Below, piece after piece: positions 25,046-38,368 of a stretch of DNA of 64,000 nucleotides. The notes beneath the pieces were generated by a model, which saw only the letters and a list, made by a program, of their open reading frames with translations, searched no databases and was not told where the DNA came from. The DNA is taken from NCBI GenBank assembly GCA_965153355.1, contig OZ231126.1:54498001-54562000 (forward strand). The letters run 5' to 3'. The stretch is from Flaccisagitta enflata (Eukaryota; Chaetognatha; Sagittoidea; Aphragmophora). The position numbers and the translations under genes were made by a program. Position 1 is the stretch's first letter. Each line of letters begins with the position of its first letter.

Positions 25046-25350
25046 TACTTTTTTTCTTTTTATTTTTTTCCCTCTTTTTCCTTTTTTTTCCCTTTTTTTC
25101 CTGTTTTTTTTCCTCAGTTTCTTTTTTTTTATTCTTTTTTTTTTCTCTTTTTATATTTTATCCTTTTTCCTTTTTTTTTTTCATTTTATGTTGTCTTTTT
25201 CTTTTTCTTTTTCTGTTTCTTCTATTATTCTTCTTCCTCCTCTTTTTCTTCTTCTTCTTTATCATTTCATATCGATTCTTCTTCTCCCCGCCCCTTTTGT
25301 TTGACTAATTCATCCTTTTCTTCCTCCTCTTCTCCTCCTCACTTCTTCCG
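25046..25350 (+). repeat. T-rich polypyrimidine tract
   Basis: CTTTTTTTCC and CTTCTTC words dominate directly after the MITE. The hydrophobic Phe-rich frame here is not a gene. Confidence 0.85.
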
Positions 25351-25564
25351 TTCAATCTCTGAGTGCCGCGCACCGAACTTCTTGTCGTTCTTAGCGCAGC
25401 GCCCTAAGGGCCTTCGAAACAAGCCCGACCGGGCAACGATGCGTCCGGGCTGTGTCTCAGCGTATATTGATCATGTGACATATGTATGGAGAGACAGATG
25501 GACGAACCGACGGATGAAAAGACTCTCAAAGTATGTTGGTTGATCATTTGTTTCAGTGTAGGAT

Positions 25565-25712
25565 CACACCGTGGCCAAAAACAGCAGAGAAACGCGTTTT
25601 TTGCACAGGCGTGACGGACGGACCGACGGACGGACGGACGGACGGACGGACGGACCGACGGACGGACGGACAGACCCTCTTTTAGAGATGCGTTCCTGAC
25701 GGACGCATCTAA
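25565..25712 (-). mobile_element. Hairpin element, GATGC class
   Basis: A GACG/GACC core (25615-25672) leads to CTTTTAGAGATGCGTTCC and the stem GATGCGTCC-type / GGACGCATC, then TAAAAA. The distal GGCC end is decayed (CACCGTGGCCAAAAA near 25566). Confidence 0.65.
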
Positions 25713-25794
25713 AAAGTTTTACCAGAACATTGCAATTACACTCATTTCTTTGACAAAGAACCTTGTTTATAAGATCATTGAGGCTCAGAAAAGG

Positions 25795-25933
25795 AAACAA
25801 GGTCGGATACACAGCTACCTTAGTCGCGTGCATGTGGGCAGGGGCGGTGAAAAAAGCAAAGTGTGACGGATGGACTGGCCGACCGACAGACGGACAGAGT
25901 GGGCAGAAGAGTCGCGTGCATGCAACTAGAAAA
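25795..25933 (-). mobile_element. Covarying-hairpin element, GTCGC class
   Basis: AACAAGGTCGGATACACAG, then arm AGTCGCGTGCATG, GTGGGCAGGGGCGG, a GACC/GACG core, and the terminal stem AGTCGCGTGCATGCAACT. The last arm carries a GTTGC-class ending, so this copy looks like a hybrid. Confidence 0.7.
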
Positions 25934-26378
25934 TAAGAACAATGATAAAAATATCGCCAGCCTCAAAAAGGGGGAATATATGAATATTCATTCTTCATTT
26001 GCTTTAGAAGCTGCAGTAATAAAAAAAGATGGTGAAAGTGATACACTTTGATAACTCTTATATTGAAATTTGATTTGTTTTGTTATCAATATTTTAATTC
26101 ACATATCCATTCGATTGACAATGAGAGCTATGTAACCAGATAAAAAAACATATCCTAAGAACAATTTGAGCCTCATATTGCTGTAGAAGTAAGAACACTG
26201 AGCCTCAGAAAAAAAAACATGTTCTTTTAAAAGAGAATGAGTGTAAGTCACGGGATCATCAATAACTTTCTTCCTTTACCCAAGACTTTTGAACAACTGA
26301 AAACATGCGATCGGGGAGGACGGACAAACAGACAGACTGACCGGTCGAAAAGTGGCTTACAGAATCGCGTGCCCGTGA
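25934..26378. other. No gene seen; hairpin-element scrap near 26310-26372
   Basis: AT-rich sequence. GGACGGACAAACAGACAGAC and GAATCGCGTGCCCGTGAAT at 26317-26375 are core and stem remnants. Confidence 0.4.
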
Positions 26379-26827
26379 ATAATAGTCGCAAAAGCGTCAG
26401 ATGGTCAGCGGTACCCGTGCCCTGCCTGAGTAGGTTGTGCTTGAAGTTGAGGGGGGAGCAGGGCAGCGGCCCCGAAGGGGTCGATGACCTATGCTTTCAC
26501 ACATATGGGGAATTTTCTCCTTCTCCTCCTGGGATTGGGCCTCTTGGCTGGGATTTGGACCTCAAGGCTGAGATTTGGGCCTCAAGGCTGGGATCTGGGC
26601 CTCCAGGCTAGGATTTTGGCCTTTAAGCTAGGATTTGGACCTCGAGGCTAGGATTTGGGCCTCAAGACTGGGATTTGGGCCTCGAGACTGGAGTTTGGGC
26701 CTCAAGACTGGGATTTGAGGGGGGGACGGAGAAGGAGGAGATGGAGGAGGAGGAGGAGAAGGAGAAAATTCCCCATATGTGTGAAAGCATAGGTCATCGA
26801 CCCCCTCCGGGCCGCTGCCCAAAAACT
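26379..26827. mobile_element. Fold-back minisatellite element, complete copy
   Basis: The left side runs AGTCGCAAAAGCGTCAG, GCAGGGCAGCGGCCCCG, GTCGATGACCTATGC, CACATATGGGGAATTTTC. The right side is the inverse: GAAAATTCCCCATATGTG, GCATAGGTCATCGACC, CGGGCCGCTGCCCAAAA. About 80 bp pair on each side. The loop is a minisatellite of 19-20-bp units, GGATTTGGGCCTCAAGGCT-like (26530-26715). Other copies are at 9641, 31509 and 63474. No coding capacity. Confidence 0.8.
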
Positions 26828-27128
26828 ATGACTTAAGCTGTTTAGAATTATATTCAAGATTAAATTGTACTAGTTCAAAATTATCTCGGCTGAACCTTAA
26901 TGGGCGCACCCGCCTACGCACACTGGAAAATAGGGCATGCTTACCCGTCTGTACCATCTGTCTGGAGTCTGTGAGAGCAATGGTTTACATTTTTGTACAT
27001 AGAGGCCACCTCTTTTGATTGCCAGAAAGTGCAATGAAAACAAAAAACTCTCACTCCCCTGCAGCTTCTCCTGCCTCTCAGCTGTCTCTGCTGTTCCTCA
27101 GCTGCATTTTGGTCCCGTTTTTTAAGAG
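26828..27128. other. No gene seen
   Basis: Mixed sequence. CTCTCAGCTGTCTCTGCTG-type words lie near 27065-27105. Nothing is supported. Confidence 0.3.
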
Positions 27129-27337
27129 AAACAAGGCCGGATACACGGCTACCCCAGTCGCGTGCGGGTGGGCAGGGGCCATAATTGAGGTCACCAGATT
27201 GTTTGGGCAGGAGCGGTACGGCCAAAAACCGCAAAAACCCAAAAAAAGTAAAGTGTGACGGACCGACGGACCGACGGACCGACGGACGGACCGACGGACC
27301 GACAAAGCGGGGTGTAGAGTTTAGCACGCGACTAAAA
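27129..27337 (-). mobile_element. Covarying-hairpin element, GTCGC class, long body
   Basis: AACAAGGCCGGATACACGG, arm AGTCGCGTGCGGG, then a class-specific body (GGTCACCAGATTGTTTGGGC, AAAAACCGCAAAA), a GACGGACC core, and a terminal stem in which one arm is damaged (GAGTTTAGCACGCGACT). The copy at 30297-30485 is nearly identical outside that lesion. Confidence 0.8.
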
Positions 27338-28700
27338 ATCGATGAAAGATGCGATGATGGATTTCCATAATGCAATGAGCAGATATTGCAACTATTTTCC
27401 ATGTGCTATAACTCCTAAAGTGATAAAAAGTGTATCTTCAGATTTTGAACCTAGAATCGTTATTGCCATAGCTACAGATAGAGCCTAGTCTTTCCATGGC
27501 AAAAGGCGGCAATGGATTTTTTTTCTGTCTCAGTAATGATATAAAGAGGAAAACATTACTAAAAGTAACTTTCTAGGCAATACAAGATAAAGAATTGTTC
27601 AAAACTGGTGTGGATCACTTTCTATAAGACCTATCTATAGATCTATCAATCAAAAATTGAAATAAAAAATTCATTGTTTATTCGCCATATTACTAAAAAA
27701 ACGCCCTTAGTGCTACGGAGCAATAAAAGGAAGGAAACTCATACTCATACTCAATTTAAAATGGGCTCAATTAGGGCATTCAAATGAAATATTATTTTCA
27801 AGCACTTTTCATTTCCCATTTGCGTACTAAGAGCCTAATCTCATTGGAAAATTGATTCGGACTTGATCTAGGCACTCCATCATCAATGCTGTAGTTGTAT
27901 AGAATTACTATGGAAGAAATTTCTCTCATTACTACAGCAATCTACTATCTAGAACATATGTATATCGACAGGCATTTTAAGCAATAACTCTGTTAAGAAT
28001 AAGAAATTTATATAAAAATCAGTGAGATTCTGAAACTATTTCGAATTTCTGACAAAATGCCGCAAACCGCATCCTTTTAGCTCAAGGCGTTTAGAATTGA
28101 CAGGCAAAACAAGATTGATACTTCAATAAGAAATGGCCAAAAAAATGCAACTAGTTTCTTTACAAGTTACTAAGTCTCCTTTTAGATAGATTGGAGGTTT
28201 TTTCCACCCTATTTTTGGTCCTAATAACAGCGCCCAACACCTTTGCTACAATATCTCGGTTGTTTCAACCTCTCTGAATCATTGGGATTGCAACTGAAGC
28301 AAAAGGGAGAACATGGCATACACTAAGGAATTTTTCCAAAAAAATTTTTATGTGGGATAGTTATCATGCATTCATACAAAGCATTTGTGTTAAAGTGCTT
28401 AGAAAATCCACATACAAATATGTGTTGAAACACAAAGACATATTATTAAGTATCTGACATGATTTGGCGATTTTTCTATGATTCCTTTACTGCTAAATTA
28501 ACCAATCCCAATACTGTCGATATACTTATGTTCTAGATAGTATTCTATACAACTACAGCATTAGGACGGAGTGCCTCAATCAAGTCCAAATACAATCGCA
28601 CGTGCACGCCTAATAGTCAATCTAGTGTGAAAGAGGCACAGCGAGTCCTCTTGAACACCCGTCTATAGAGCAACTTCAAAAACGTACTAGGTAATATAAT
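27338..28700. repeat. AT-rich region with an imperfect inverted repeat
   Basis: Segments at about 27850-27995 (GACTTGAT..AGGCACTCC, GCTGTAGTTGTATAGAAT, GTATATCGACAG) recur inverted at about 28515-28595. The remainder between and outside is diverged. It is probably an old fold-back MITE of about 0.9 kb. Ends and target duplication could not be fixed. Confidence 0.45.
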
Positions 28701-28949
28701 AAAATGAAGGATACTCATACTGTTCCTACATTATGGCACAGCTCGTCAATATTTCCGTTACTAACCCTACACCTGCACACCACCGAAAAAAAGCGGGCGG
28801 GTCTAAATCGGTTAATTGGTTGTTTCAGTTTCACGCTTATGATCTTATCAAGGGACAAATTCCCCTTTTAAAGTTTTGACCGTCGGCCGATAGTCGAAAG
28901 TTGAAAATCCGAACAAATTCCGAAAAAATGAACAAAGTTGAATGACACG

Positions 28950-28950
<1 letters not shown>

Positions 28951-29023
<73 letters not shown>
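28951..29023 (+). repeat. (GA)n microsatellite
   Basis: Pure GA repeats. Flanking sequence (28701-28950 and 29024-29430) holds nothing recognisable. Confidence 0.95.
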
Positions 29024-29027
<4 letters not shown>

Positions 29028-29467
29028 TTGACTCGCATTTTGAAATTTGCACTCACCCCAATCAGCCATCGCGAGAGTTTGTTAATGTGAGGTAAAGTCG
29101 AAAATGAGAAAAGAGCAAGAGACGAAGTAAATACAAATTACTGTCGTATTTCTTTAGTTTCCTGCATGCGCGTCTGTTGTAGTTTTTTTTCTTTTTTATT
29201 TAAGTATTGCCAGAAATAACAATAATGATCCAGTTGTTAAACCATTTACAATTTTGTCTTGCAGTTCATAAAGAAACACGGGGATTGTTTTTGTTTCATC
29301 AAACGGAAAAATAATGATTCGTTGGTAAAGAGAATACTAAGGAGGAGGGACTACTTGACCAAGGAGATAATGGTTTAACGAAAGAGAAAAAGAAAAAAAA
29401 AAACGTCCGAAAGCAGGAGGCGGATCTCACTTTATGAGTGAAGAGCGAGAGACAGAGACAGACACGT

Positions 29468-29655
<188 letters not shown>

Positions 29656-30296
29656 TAAAGACAAGCCGGGAGGTGTGAATGAGAAAGAGAGTAGCGGGAG
29701 AAACCGACAGTCAGATAGACAGATAAAGAGGTTTTGAGACATTGGTGGATATAGCCACGATAAGGTGAAGAGAAGAGAGAGGTAAGATTTAATAGGAGAC
29801 AGCACACAGGAGTGATAATGGCCGATGTTGCTGAAGTGGCAAGAATCTTCGCATTAACTATTAAGAAGAAAAAGAAGAAGAAAAAGAAAAAGAAAATACA
29901 AAGACAAAGATAAAAAAAGAAAAAGTAGTCTTCAAAAGGTTTCCAATCATAATGTATCTTATCATCAAGGTACTCAACAGAAGACCGATAAAATGCAACA
30001 ACTCGATGAAGTATTGCGTAGTCACAAGATTTCATATCTTTAAATACCAAGCTCTGTTAGTCCGATTTCCTTTTTAAGTGCTGCTTGGTACATGGTGTGT
30101 GCGGTTACAATTTCATGATAAATTTTAAAATTTGACCCAATTGTACCTTTCAAAGCACCAGCCTAGTGAATAGCGATGATGATAGATGGATTTAATTGCG
30201 AAAGATCCATATCAAGCAAGTGTTTGTTCAATGGCATAACGACTCCACTCAATGTATGCTGACCTCTTTGAAATCAGTTACTTCAAAAAAAAAAAA
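29656..30296. other. No gene seen
   Basis: Purine-rich to about 29925, then ordinary sequence. No minus-strand exon of the gene starting at 31172 could be recognised here. Confidence 0.35.
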
Positions 30297-30485
30297 ACAA
30301 GGCCGGATACACGGCTGCACTAGTCGCGTGCGGGTGGGCAGGGGCTGTAATTGAGGTCACCAGATCATTTGGGCAGGAGCAGTGAGGCCAAAAACCGCAA
30401 AACCCCCAAAAAAGTAAAGTGTGACGGACGGACCGACGGACGGACCGACAAAGCGGGTTGTAGAGTCGCGTAGCACGCGACTAAA
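30297..30485 (-). mobile_element. Covarying-hairpin element, GTCGC class
   Basis: AACAAGGCCGGATACACGG, arm AGTCGCGTGCGGG, long class-specific body, GACGGACC core, GTAGAGTCGCG-TAG-CACGCGACT terminal stem, AAAAA. All three arms are intact. Confidence 0.85.
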
Positions 30486-30766
30486 AAGAATGCACATGCA
30501 TAGTAGAAATGAATGAGGCATTGACAGTATCCTTTGAAACTATATGATGCTCCTAAAAATAGTCGAATAATTTGCGAAAGTTTGCTGCTTAGGCCATTTT
30601 TGAAAGTGGACGATTTACATTAAGAGAAAGTTCAAAGGTTTTCAGTTTTCACTTTCTTGCGAATGCCATTGACGAAAGAAAAATGAAGCGAAAGATTTCA
30701 TCAATTGTGATAATGATGGCACTGAGCGGCAACAATGAAGAGGCAAAAATTACTTACATCCTCCGG

Positions 30767-31172
30767 GGCAACAAGTTGCGAAACCGGGCGACATAAACAA
30801 GCCGCCGGTTACATCCGTGTACATGCCGGCGTTGACATCGGGCGGCCCGAAACCGTATGTAACCGGATAAGCCTGATGCGCGACGAAAGCGGCGGCAGCG
30901 GCGGGAACCCGGGAATTCCTTTGACGTCGATGTGCAGCGGAAGTGGAAGAGGAGGAGGAGGAAACGGACTGAGAAGCCGACAACGGCAGTGATGGTGGTG
31001 GTGGTGGTGGATGTGGAGGAGGGAAGGAATGATCTGGGTGAGATTCCACTGGATGAGGATGAGCGGGAGGAGGATGATCATGAGGAGGAGGAGGAACATC
31101 GGGAGTTTGATCGGTAACGTCATTGGAACGCGAAGCGTCGGCGGCGGCGATAAGAGTAGGTGACGCCGACAT
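30767..31172 (-). CDS. First coding exon of an unidentified host gene
   Basis: ATG at 31172-31170 has a purine at -3 (ACAAAATG). The frame runs about 135 codons to GGAGGAT followed by GTAAGT, a consensus 5' splice site, at 30766-30761. The frame continues only three codons past the donor. The protein segment starts Met-Ser-Ala-Ser, then has Pro/His-rich blocks (about residues 26-64), a Ser run, a small basic patch (HRRQR) and an Ala run. It ends in a more ordered Tyr/Gly/Pro region with CCPGG. The exon is CpG-rich and higher in GC than its surroundings. No other exon of it could be found at lower coordinates, so intron 1 may exceed 30 kb. I do not recognise the family; the low-complexity N-terminus suits a nuclear or RNA-binding regulator, which is only a guess. 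Confidence 0.6.
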
Positions 31173-31508
31173 TTTGTGGCGTTGAAACTCTTACGCTGGA
31201 TAGATAAATGATGTCGTCTATACATTCGATTATATTAACAGTGGGGTACCGATAGAGCGCACTCGCGATGGAGGCATGCCCGCCTAAAGGGCAACTTACA
31301 GTCCCATAAGAGATTCTATAGTTGTTTCTATATTGACAATAAGGCAGCTTCATAATTTTGCCTAATTCCTTGACATACGCTAGAGTGAAGCTCTACTGTA
31401 GCTTCCCACAAGAAAAAGGTTGGAACCTGAAAACAAACATCGACTTAGGAGAAGAGCTGCCCAAACCTCAGTTGAATCCTTGATTGGTCGCTAAGATCTT
31501 AAACAACA
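31173..31508. other. Upstream flank of the exon; no clear core promoter
   Basis: The sequence upstream of the minus-strand ATG is moderately AT-rich and includes a TAATATAATCG segment near 31227-31237. No TATA box or initiator is convincing. The 5' UTR extent is unknown. Confidence 0.3.
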
Positions 31509-32059
31509 CCTAATAGTCGCAAAAGCGTTAGGTGGTCAACGGTACCCGTGCCCTGCTTGGGTAGGACGTGATTGTAGTTGAGGGCGGGAGCAGGGCAGCG
31601 GCCTTGAAGGGATCGATGACCTATGCTTTCACACAGAAGGATTTTCTCCTCTTTCTCCTCCTCCTCCTCCGTCCCCCCTCCCCCCACCTCCAGGCCCATA
31701 TTGATGAGCTTTTATTCGTGCTTAATATTCAAACACAGATCAGACAACAACGTACAACTACAGCTACAGCTACAGCCCATATCCCAGCCTTGAGGCCCAA
31801 ATCCCAGTCTTGAGGCCCAAATCCCTCGAGGCTGGTACATGGGCCTCCAGGATGGGAATTTGGCCTTAAGATGGGATTTGGGCCTTGAGGTTGGGATTTG
31901 GGCCTCAAGACTGGGATTTGGGCCTCAAGACTGGGATATGGGCCTCGAGACTGAGATATGGGCCTGGAGGTGGGGGGGGGGGTGCGTAGAAGAAGGAGGA
32001 GAAAATCCCCTTTGTGTGAAGGCATAGGTCATCGACCCCTTCGGTGCCGCTGCCCAAAA
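31509..32059. mobile_element. Fold-back minisatellite element, complete copy with inverted core
   Basis: Ends match the 26379 element (AGTCGCAAAAGCGTTAG...GGGAGCAGGGCAGCGGCC and GCATAGGTCATCGACC...GCCGCTGCCCAAAAA). The 20-bp core units switch orientation near 31822, from CCCAGTCTTGAGGCCCAAAT to GGATTTGGGCCTCAAGACTG. The entire element is therefore a large imperfect palindrome. A CAACTACAGCTACAGC insert lies at about 31700-31775. Confidence 0.8.
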
Positions 32060-32453
32060 ATGGGAGTTGTGGTAGCTTTGTTAGTTTATATTAGGAGCAG
32101 AACTTCTCCAAAATCGATGATTGCTTCCAGGTTGAACCCTTCTTTTATTGGACATCTAATTTCGACAATACCGATCACATCACAGAGAAAGGGCAGTGAA
32201 CACGCTTGGAAATAGCCTGTTATCATATGTATTTTGTTCGAGTTCAGTATTTCTGATGATGATATTAAGAGTTTGCAACAAAGATATTACTATCAAATTT
32301 TACATCATTAAAAACCCTAGCGTTAAAGCTTTTCTCCGTTCCTCTTTTTTCCTAATATTTCTATCATCTTAGATGTCATGATCAAAAGAAATAACATAGT
32401 TCATGATTTCATGTGCGCCAAGAGTCTGAGAGCGAAACATGATCGTGACTTTT
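32060..32453. other. No gene seen
   Basis: Ordinary sequence with no coding or repeat ends. Confidence 0.3.
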
Positions 32454-32650
32454 TAGTCGCGTGCTACGCGACAACACCCGGCTTTGTTCGTCCGTCCGTC
32501 CGTCCGTCTGTCAGTCTATCTGTCGGTCACATACTACTTTTTTTATGTTTTTTTGTTATTTGACCACATTGCTCCTGCCGAAATGGTTAAGTGACCTCAA
32601 AAATGGCCCCTGCCCACCCGCACGCGACTGTGGTAGCCGTGTAACCTTGT
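32454..32650 (+). mobile_element. Covarying-hairpin element, GTCGC class
   Basis: Stem AGTCGCGTGC-T-ACGCGAC, then a CCGTCCGTCCG core, a GTCACATACTACTTTTTT body, CCCCTGCCCACCCG, distal arm GCACGCGACT, and GTAGCCGTGTAACCTTGTT. The CCGG of the last hairpin is deleted. Confidence 0.8.
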
Positions 32651-33528
32651 TACTCTAAGCGGACTTTTTTTTTTGCCCAAACTTTGAGAGGACATATCTC
32701 GTGAACGGATTGCCCGATTGACTTGAATTTTTTGCATGAAATTTTCGGAAATTTTGCATGAACAACCATCTAGACCCTTGACAAATCCTGAGTAGGTTGT
32801 ACAGCGATCACGTAGTTACTTTGGCCGTAATCGCCCTAATGATTCGTTGAGTTTCCCTTTTTTTGACTGACGCAATTGACGACGCGCACGGCCCTCTTTC
32901 TTGGAATATCTATGATGTTCAGTACCTAATTGTTACAATTACGTCGCTTCTTGAAAGTTGAAAGATGGCCGCATGGCTTACCTACCTGATTGGTACAGTT
33001 GCAGAAAATTGTTGAATATTCTCCGCCTATTTTTTGTCGATCTTAAATTTTTGTCAATCTTAAATTGTCGATCTTAAATTTTTTCGGTTCCAATGCGTTC
33101 GCCTGTCGGTCGTCCGCTTTCCGAAACAAATCTCCAAATTCAAATGATGAAGATTAATTTACTCTAAACTTTTTTTTCTATTCTATTACTCTTTCTCTTT
33201 TGTTTTCAGTTGTGAGTTTGTTTTTATTTCAATTTCTTGGCATCAAACTTGTCACGAATGCAGATTGAAAGGGAAAAAAAAAGAAAAAGGAAAGGAAAAC
33301 AAAATAAATTTAGAAAAAAAAAGTAAAAAGAAAGGAAAAGAAATGTGAGAGGGAAGTCACTTATATAAAATGGCATCGATAGTCGATAGTCGAGTACACG
33401 CGACTCGATATCAGTACCGTTGGTTGGTTTGTTGCATCCTCAAATTAGCTCCACCAGTTTCATTTGGTTTCTTTTCGCCATTCTGGTTGTGCCTGTGCCA
33501 GACCACTCCTTGTGATTCCTACCAATGA
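32651..33528. other. No gene seen
   Basis: AT-rich sequence with a small GTCGATCTTAAATTTTT repeat at 33037-33082. No exon. Confidence 0.35.
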
Positions 33529-33679
33529 TTGAATAGCAACATCGTCATCTCAATTATAGTCACGATCATTATCATCGTCAACGCCGCCACCATCCCCTTC
33601 ATCGTCATCACGATCATTTCCATCAACACCATAATCATCATCATCATTACCGTCCACATCATCGTCATCATCAACAACC

Positions 33680-33770
<91 letters not shown>

Positions 33771-34070
33771 AACCGGGGGAGCCTACCCGGGCTTGATGAG
33801 GATGAATCGGCATCTGATTTTCAGAGAGGCCATGCGATCCACCACATTGGGCCATGCCACTGGATCATCAACCTATTCATCGTCACCGCCGCCGTCATCA
33901 TCACATCATCATCATCATCATCACCATCATCATCACGATCATTTCCATCAACGCCATAATCATCATTACCGTCCGAATCACCATCATCATCATCATCATC
34001 ATCATCACGATCATTTCCATCAACACCATAATCATCATCATCATTACCATCCACATCATCATCATCATCA

Positions 34071-34121
<51 letters not shown>

Positions 34122-34135
34122 TCATCATCATTCTC
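33529..34135 (-). repeat. (ATC)n/(CGT)n blocks around an expanded SINE tail
   Basis: Imperfect ATC repeats (33535-33670) and their near-duplicate (33900-34135, with a CGTCGT run at 34072-34122) flank a (GTT)n array at about 33680-33770. The array is the (AAC)n tail of a SINE read on the minus strand. Bases 33771-33870 are the SINE body (AACCGGGGGAG, GGCATCTGATTTTCAGAG, CCACATTGGGCC). The tRNA-like head is absent. Confidence 0.75.
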
Positions 34136-34886
34136 CTCAAAATCGACACTGCTGCGGGGAAGACAGTTGATACACGAGAACGCGATGCTATGGCCTGATG
34201 CTATAAGCTACCCCCACAAGTTCTTCTGCTTTTTTTTTTTTTTTTTGCAAAGTAAGGCATGCACGAGTATCAACGACCGTGAGCGACTAGTGAATGTCAT
34301 GATCATAGAGATCCATCAGATCGTAAATACTGTAAAACTACTGGAAGCATCTGATACAAACATAGGAATGGACAGACAGACACGATCTTTACTATTAATG
34401 GTCATTAGTTTTGGTCAAATTTTCAACAATTCAATCATGTCCTCGCCAATCGTTTGCGTCCTCGAAGTTGTCGTTACCATGCTGTCCAATGTTATGACAA
34501 ATGCTAGCAATTCTAGGTGACATTTCCTGACCAGATATCTTGAAATTTATAGATTCAATATTTCTATCTTTCTAATAGCGCATGGTGGCTAGCTTGTACC
34601 GAAATGAGTAAAACCAAAAAAAATTGGGATTCTCCGAGCAGTTCATGTTGTGGAGCTGTCTTGGGCTTCTGTTGTCACCATTTTCGGCTTTCAATGTTTA
34701 CATTTTGGTGGCCGCGCCTTACCTTGAACTGCCCATAAGTCTAAAGAAAACCTAAAATTTCAAGTTGCTCAAATCAAAGTTTTGATTCCAGATTTGAAAT
34801 CTGCATGAAAAACTGTCTGTTGAAAGTGCTTTTCTTTTTTCAAAATTCCTTTGGGATCATTATCAAAATCCATGCTAAAGATTTTT

Positions 34887-34965
34887 AAACAAGGCCAAGT
34901 TGGCCAATAAGGTGCGGCGTGTGGATCGTCAAACAAATGCGTTACCCGACAGACCGACCAACCAC
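34887..34965 (-). mobile_element. Truncated hairpin element, GGTGC class
   Basis: AACAAGGCCAAGTTGGCC, arm AGGTGCGGCG and part of the core are present. The terminal stem is gone, and sequence jumps straight to the CACAACATGATCTGCTCGG end of the surrounding fold-back MITE. Confidence 0.7.
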
Positions 34966-35220
34966 AACATGATCTGCTCGGAGAAAGCCGATTTCATTGC
35001 TTTAAGTCATTTTGGTACAGGCTAATGGTGGCAAGCAAAATTCACCACAACTTTTCCCATGTGATGGAAGTCGGGTTTTTTTCATTGAACTTATAGCTTC
35101 TTTGAGGACAATAGAGCTTACCAGTTTAAACGTCAATTTGCAATTGATGGTTGGAGAGACAGTTTTGGGCAAGGATGATTATAAATAAATCACGTCATCC
35201 ACGGAGCTACCTCCCCTTGG

Positions 35221-36671
<1,451 letters not shown>

Positions 36672-37164
36672 CTCCCCTTGGGGCTTCTAAAAAAGGGGGA
36701 AAGAGAGTGGAAAAGAGAGGGATCGCGTAAGCAAAAGAATGGATGAGCATTTAAAGTGTGGGTACCAACGCTTCATGCAGACCCAAGACACCATTAAGAT
36801 TTGAATAAGCTCATCCCAACTCACTTTTCAACACGCAGGGGGCAACAATGGGAGCGCGAAAAAGAGTAAAAAAAAATAATACAAAAAGAGTTCATAACTT
36901 ATTTCCAGTCGACATTAAGTTAAAGGTATCAGCTGTGAACTGACAGTGTAGAAAACAGCAATTTTTTATGAACTTTTGAGGTAGAATTAAAGCGTGGACG
37001 CACAATTACGACCGAAACAGTACTTTTTAAGATAATTCTCGATTCGTTTCAATCCGTATATTTGTCGTTTGCATGGAAATGTTTTGAATCGTTTCCAACA
37101 TTTCCAAAAGAAAAGGAGTGTTTAGGCAAAACATGATTTTTTTTTCATTCAAGTATTTCTTTTT

Positions 37165-37782
37165 CAGATTCATCTTCGCATCTCTATAAGAGGGTTTGTG
37201 CCTTGGTAGGAAGGCAGGGGTGTATATAATTGAGCGGCTTTTGATTCTATTCCCCCCCCCCCTGCCTTTGATTTTCTTCCCCATGACGTGTCGCGTCATG
37301 TTAGAAAATCTTTGATTTTCTTCCCCTTTAAGCTATAAAACAGTATATTTTAGGTTTAAATAGTGATAAATTATGTTGTAGGAATTGTATTTTACCTCTT
37401 TGTACTACCAAAAGTGTTAAATCTTCAAAAAAATTTTTTTTCTTTTTTTTCAAGCTTTTGATTTTCTTTCCCATCTCCCAATCCTTTGATTTTATTCCCC
37501 CCCCCCCCACGGGGGGGGGAATGCTCAACTTTATACACTTCTGTAAGGAAGGAAGGTCCGTCAAACGAAATTTTCTAAACGCAATTTCTGAGGTTTTCTC
37601 TTTATTTCTCTTCCTGTTTCTTCATTTTTCTTCGTGTCTCTTAATGTAGCTCTTTACGTGTCTCTTTATTTGTCTCTTAATGTGTGTCTTCATGTGTCTC
37701 ACCATGTGACTCTTGATGTGTTTCTTCATGTATGGCTTACATCTAAAGAGGACGCATCTATTGGAAATCTCTTGGCCTTGTT
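37165..37782 (+). mobile_element. GATGC-class hairpin element with expanded core
   Basis: It begins CAGATTCATCTTCGCATCT then CTATAAGAGGG, and ends GGACGCATCTATTGG...CTCTTGGCCTTGTTT. The distal arm GACGCATCT matches the class stem. The core holds unrelated G/C homopolymer sequence (37250-37560) and TCTTCATGTGTCTC units (37590-37735). It is 618 bp where most copies are 115-210. Confidence 0.65.
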
Positions 37783-37956
37783 TACTTCACTCATAGATTT
37801 CTGTTAAGGTAAACAACTCCATTTGAAACTTACGAATGATCTTTATAAAGACTCTTTGTAATTATATGACAAGTAGAACAATATCCCGGACTAAAATAAA
37901 ATTGAGATGTATGGAGAAGCCGTAAGGAGAAGGCCCTAATCATTTTTATATATATA

Positions 37957-38366
37957 CCACGCGGATAAAAAAAAAAGACGCACTTTTAAATGGTTAATTC
38001 AGCCAATAAATCTTCAAAAAACTATAGAAAATCTTAGGTCATTTTGAAGCCCTTTGAAAGTACTTTTATTTGGCGCCAATCTGGTATTGCTATCTTTTTT
38101 CGTTTAGAAATGGCATCAGTTTGAATAAAAACGTTGCCTATTTCAGTTTCGCAATCCCTATGAAAAAAGTGCATTTTAGCAAAATAGTGCTTTTCTTTGA
38201 AAAGCTCTAGCTCCTAAACCGTTTGAGATACAGATCTGGGATTGGTCTAGAATGAAAGATTTTTTGAAAATCTTTCAAAATGTCCTTCTTTAAAATAACT
38301 AAAATTATTTCTTGTATCTGTTTCATCAATTAATAGATAGGTGCGTCTTTTTTATGATCCAAGTGG
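37957..38366. mobile_element. TA-flanked MITE, 410 bp
   Basis: It begins CCACGCGGATAAAAAA followed by GACGCAC, and ends GTGCGTCTTTTTTATGATCC-AAGTGG. TA lies at 37955-37956 and 38367-38368. It is mariner-like by target. The interior (AT-rich, 'GCTCCTAAACCG') does not code. Confidence 0.75.
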
Positions 38367-38368
38367 TA

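Noticed and set aside
33854-34198. Ile/His-rich frames near 34 kb
   Set aside because: They are translations of ATC/CAT and CGT trinucleotide repeats.
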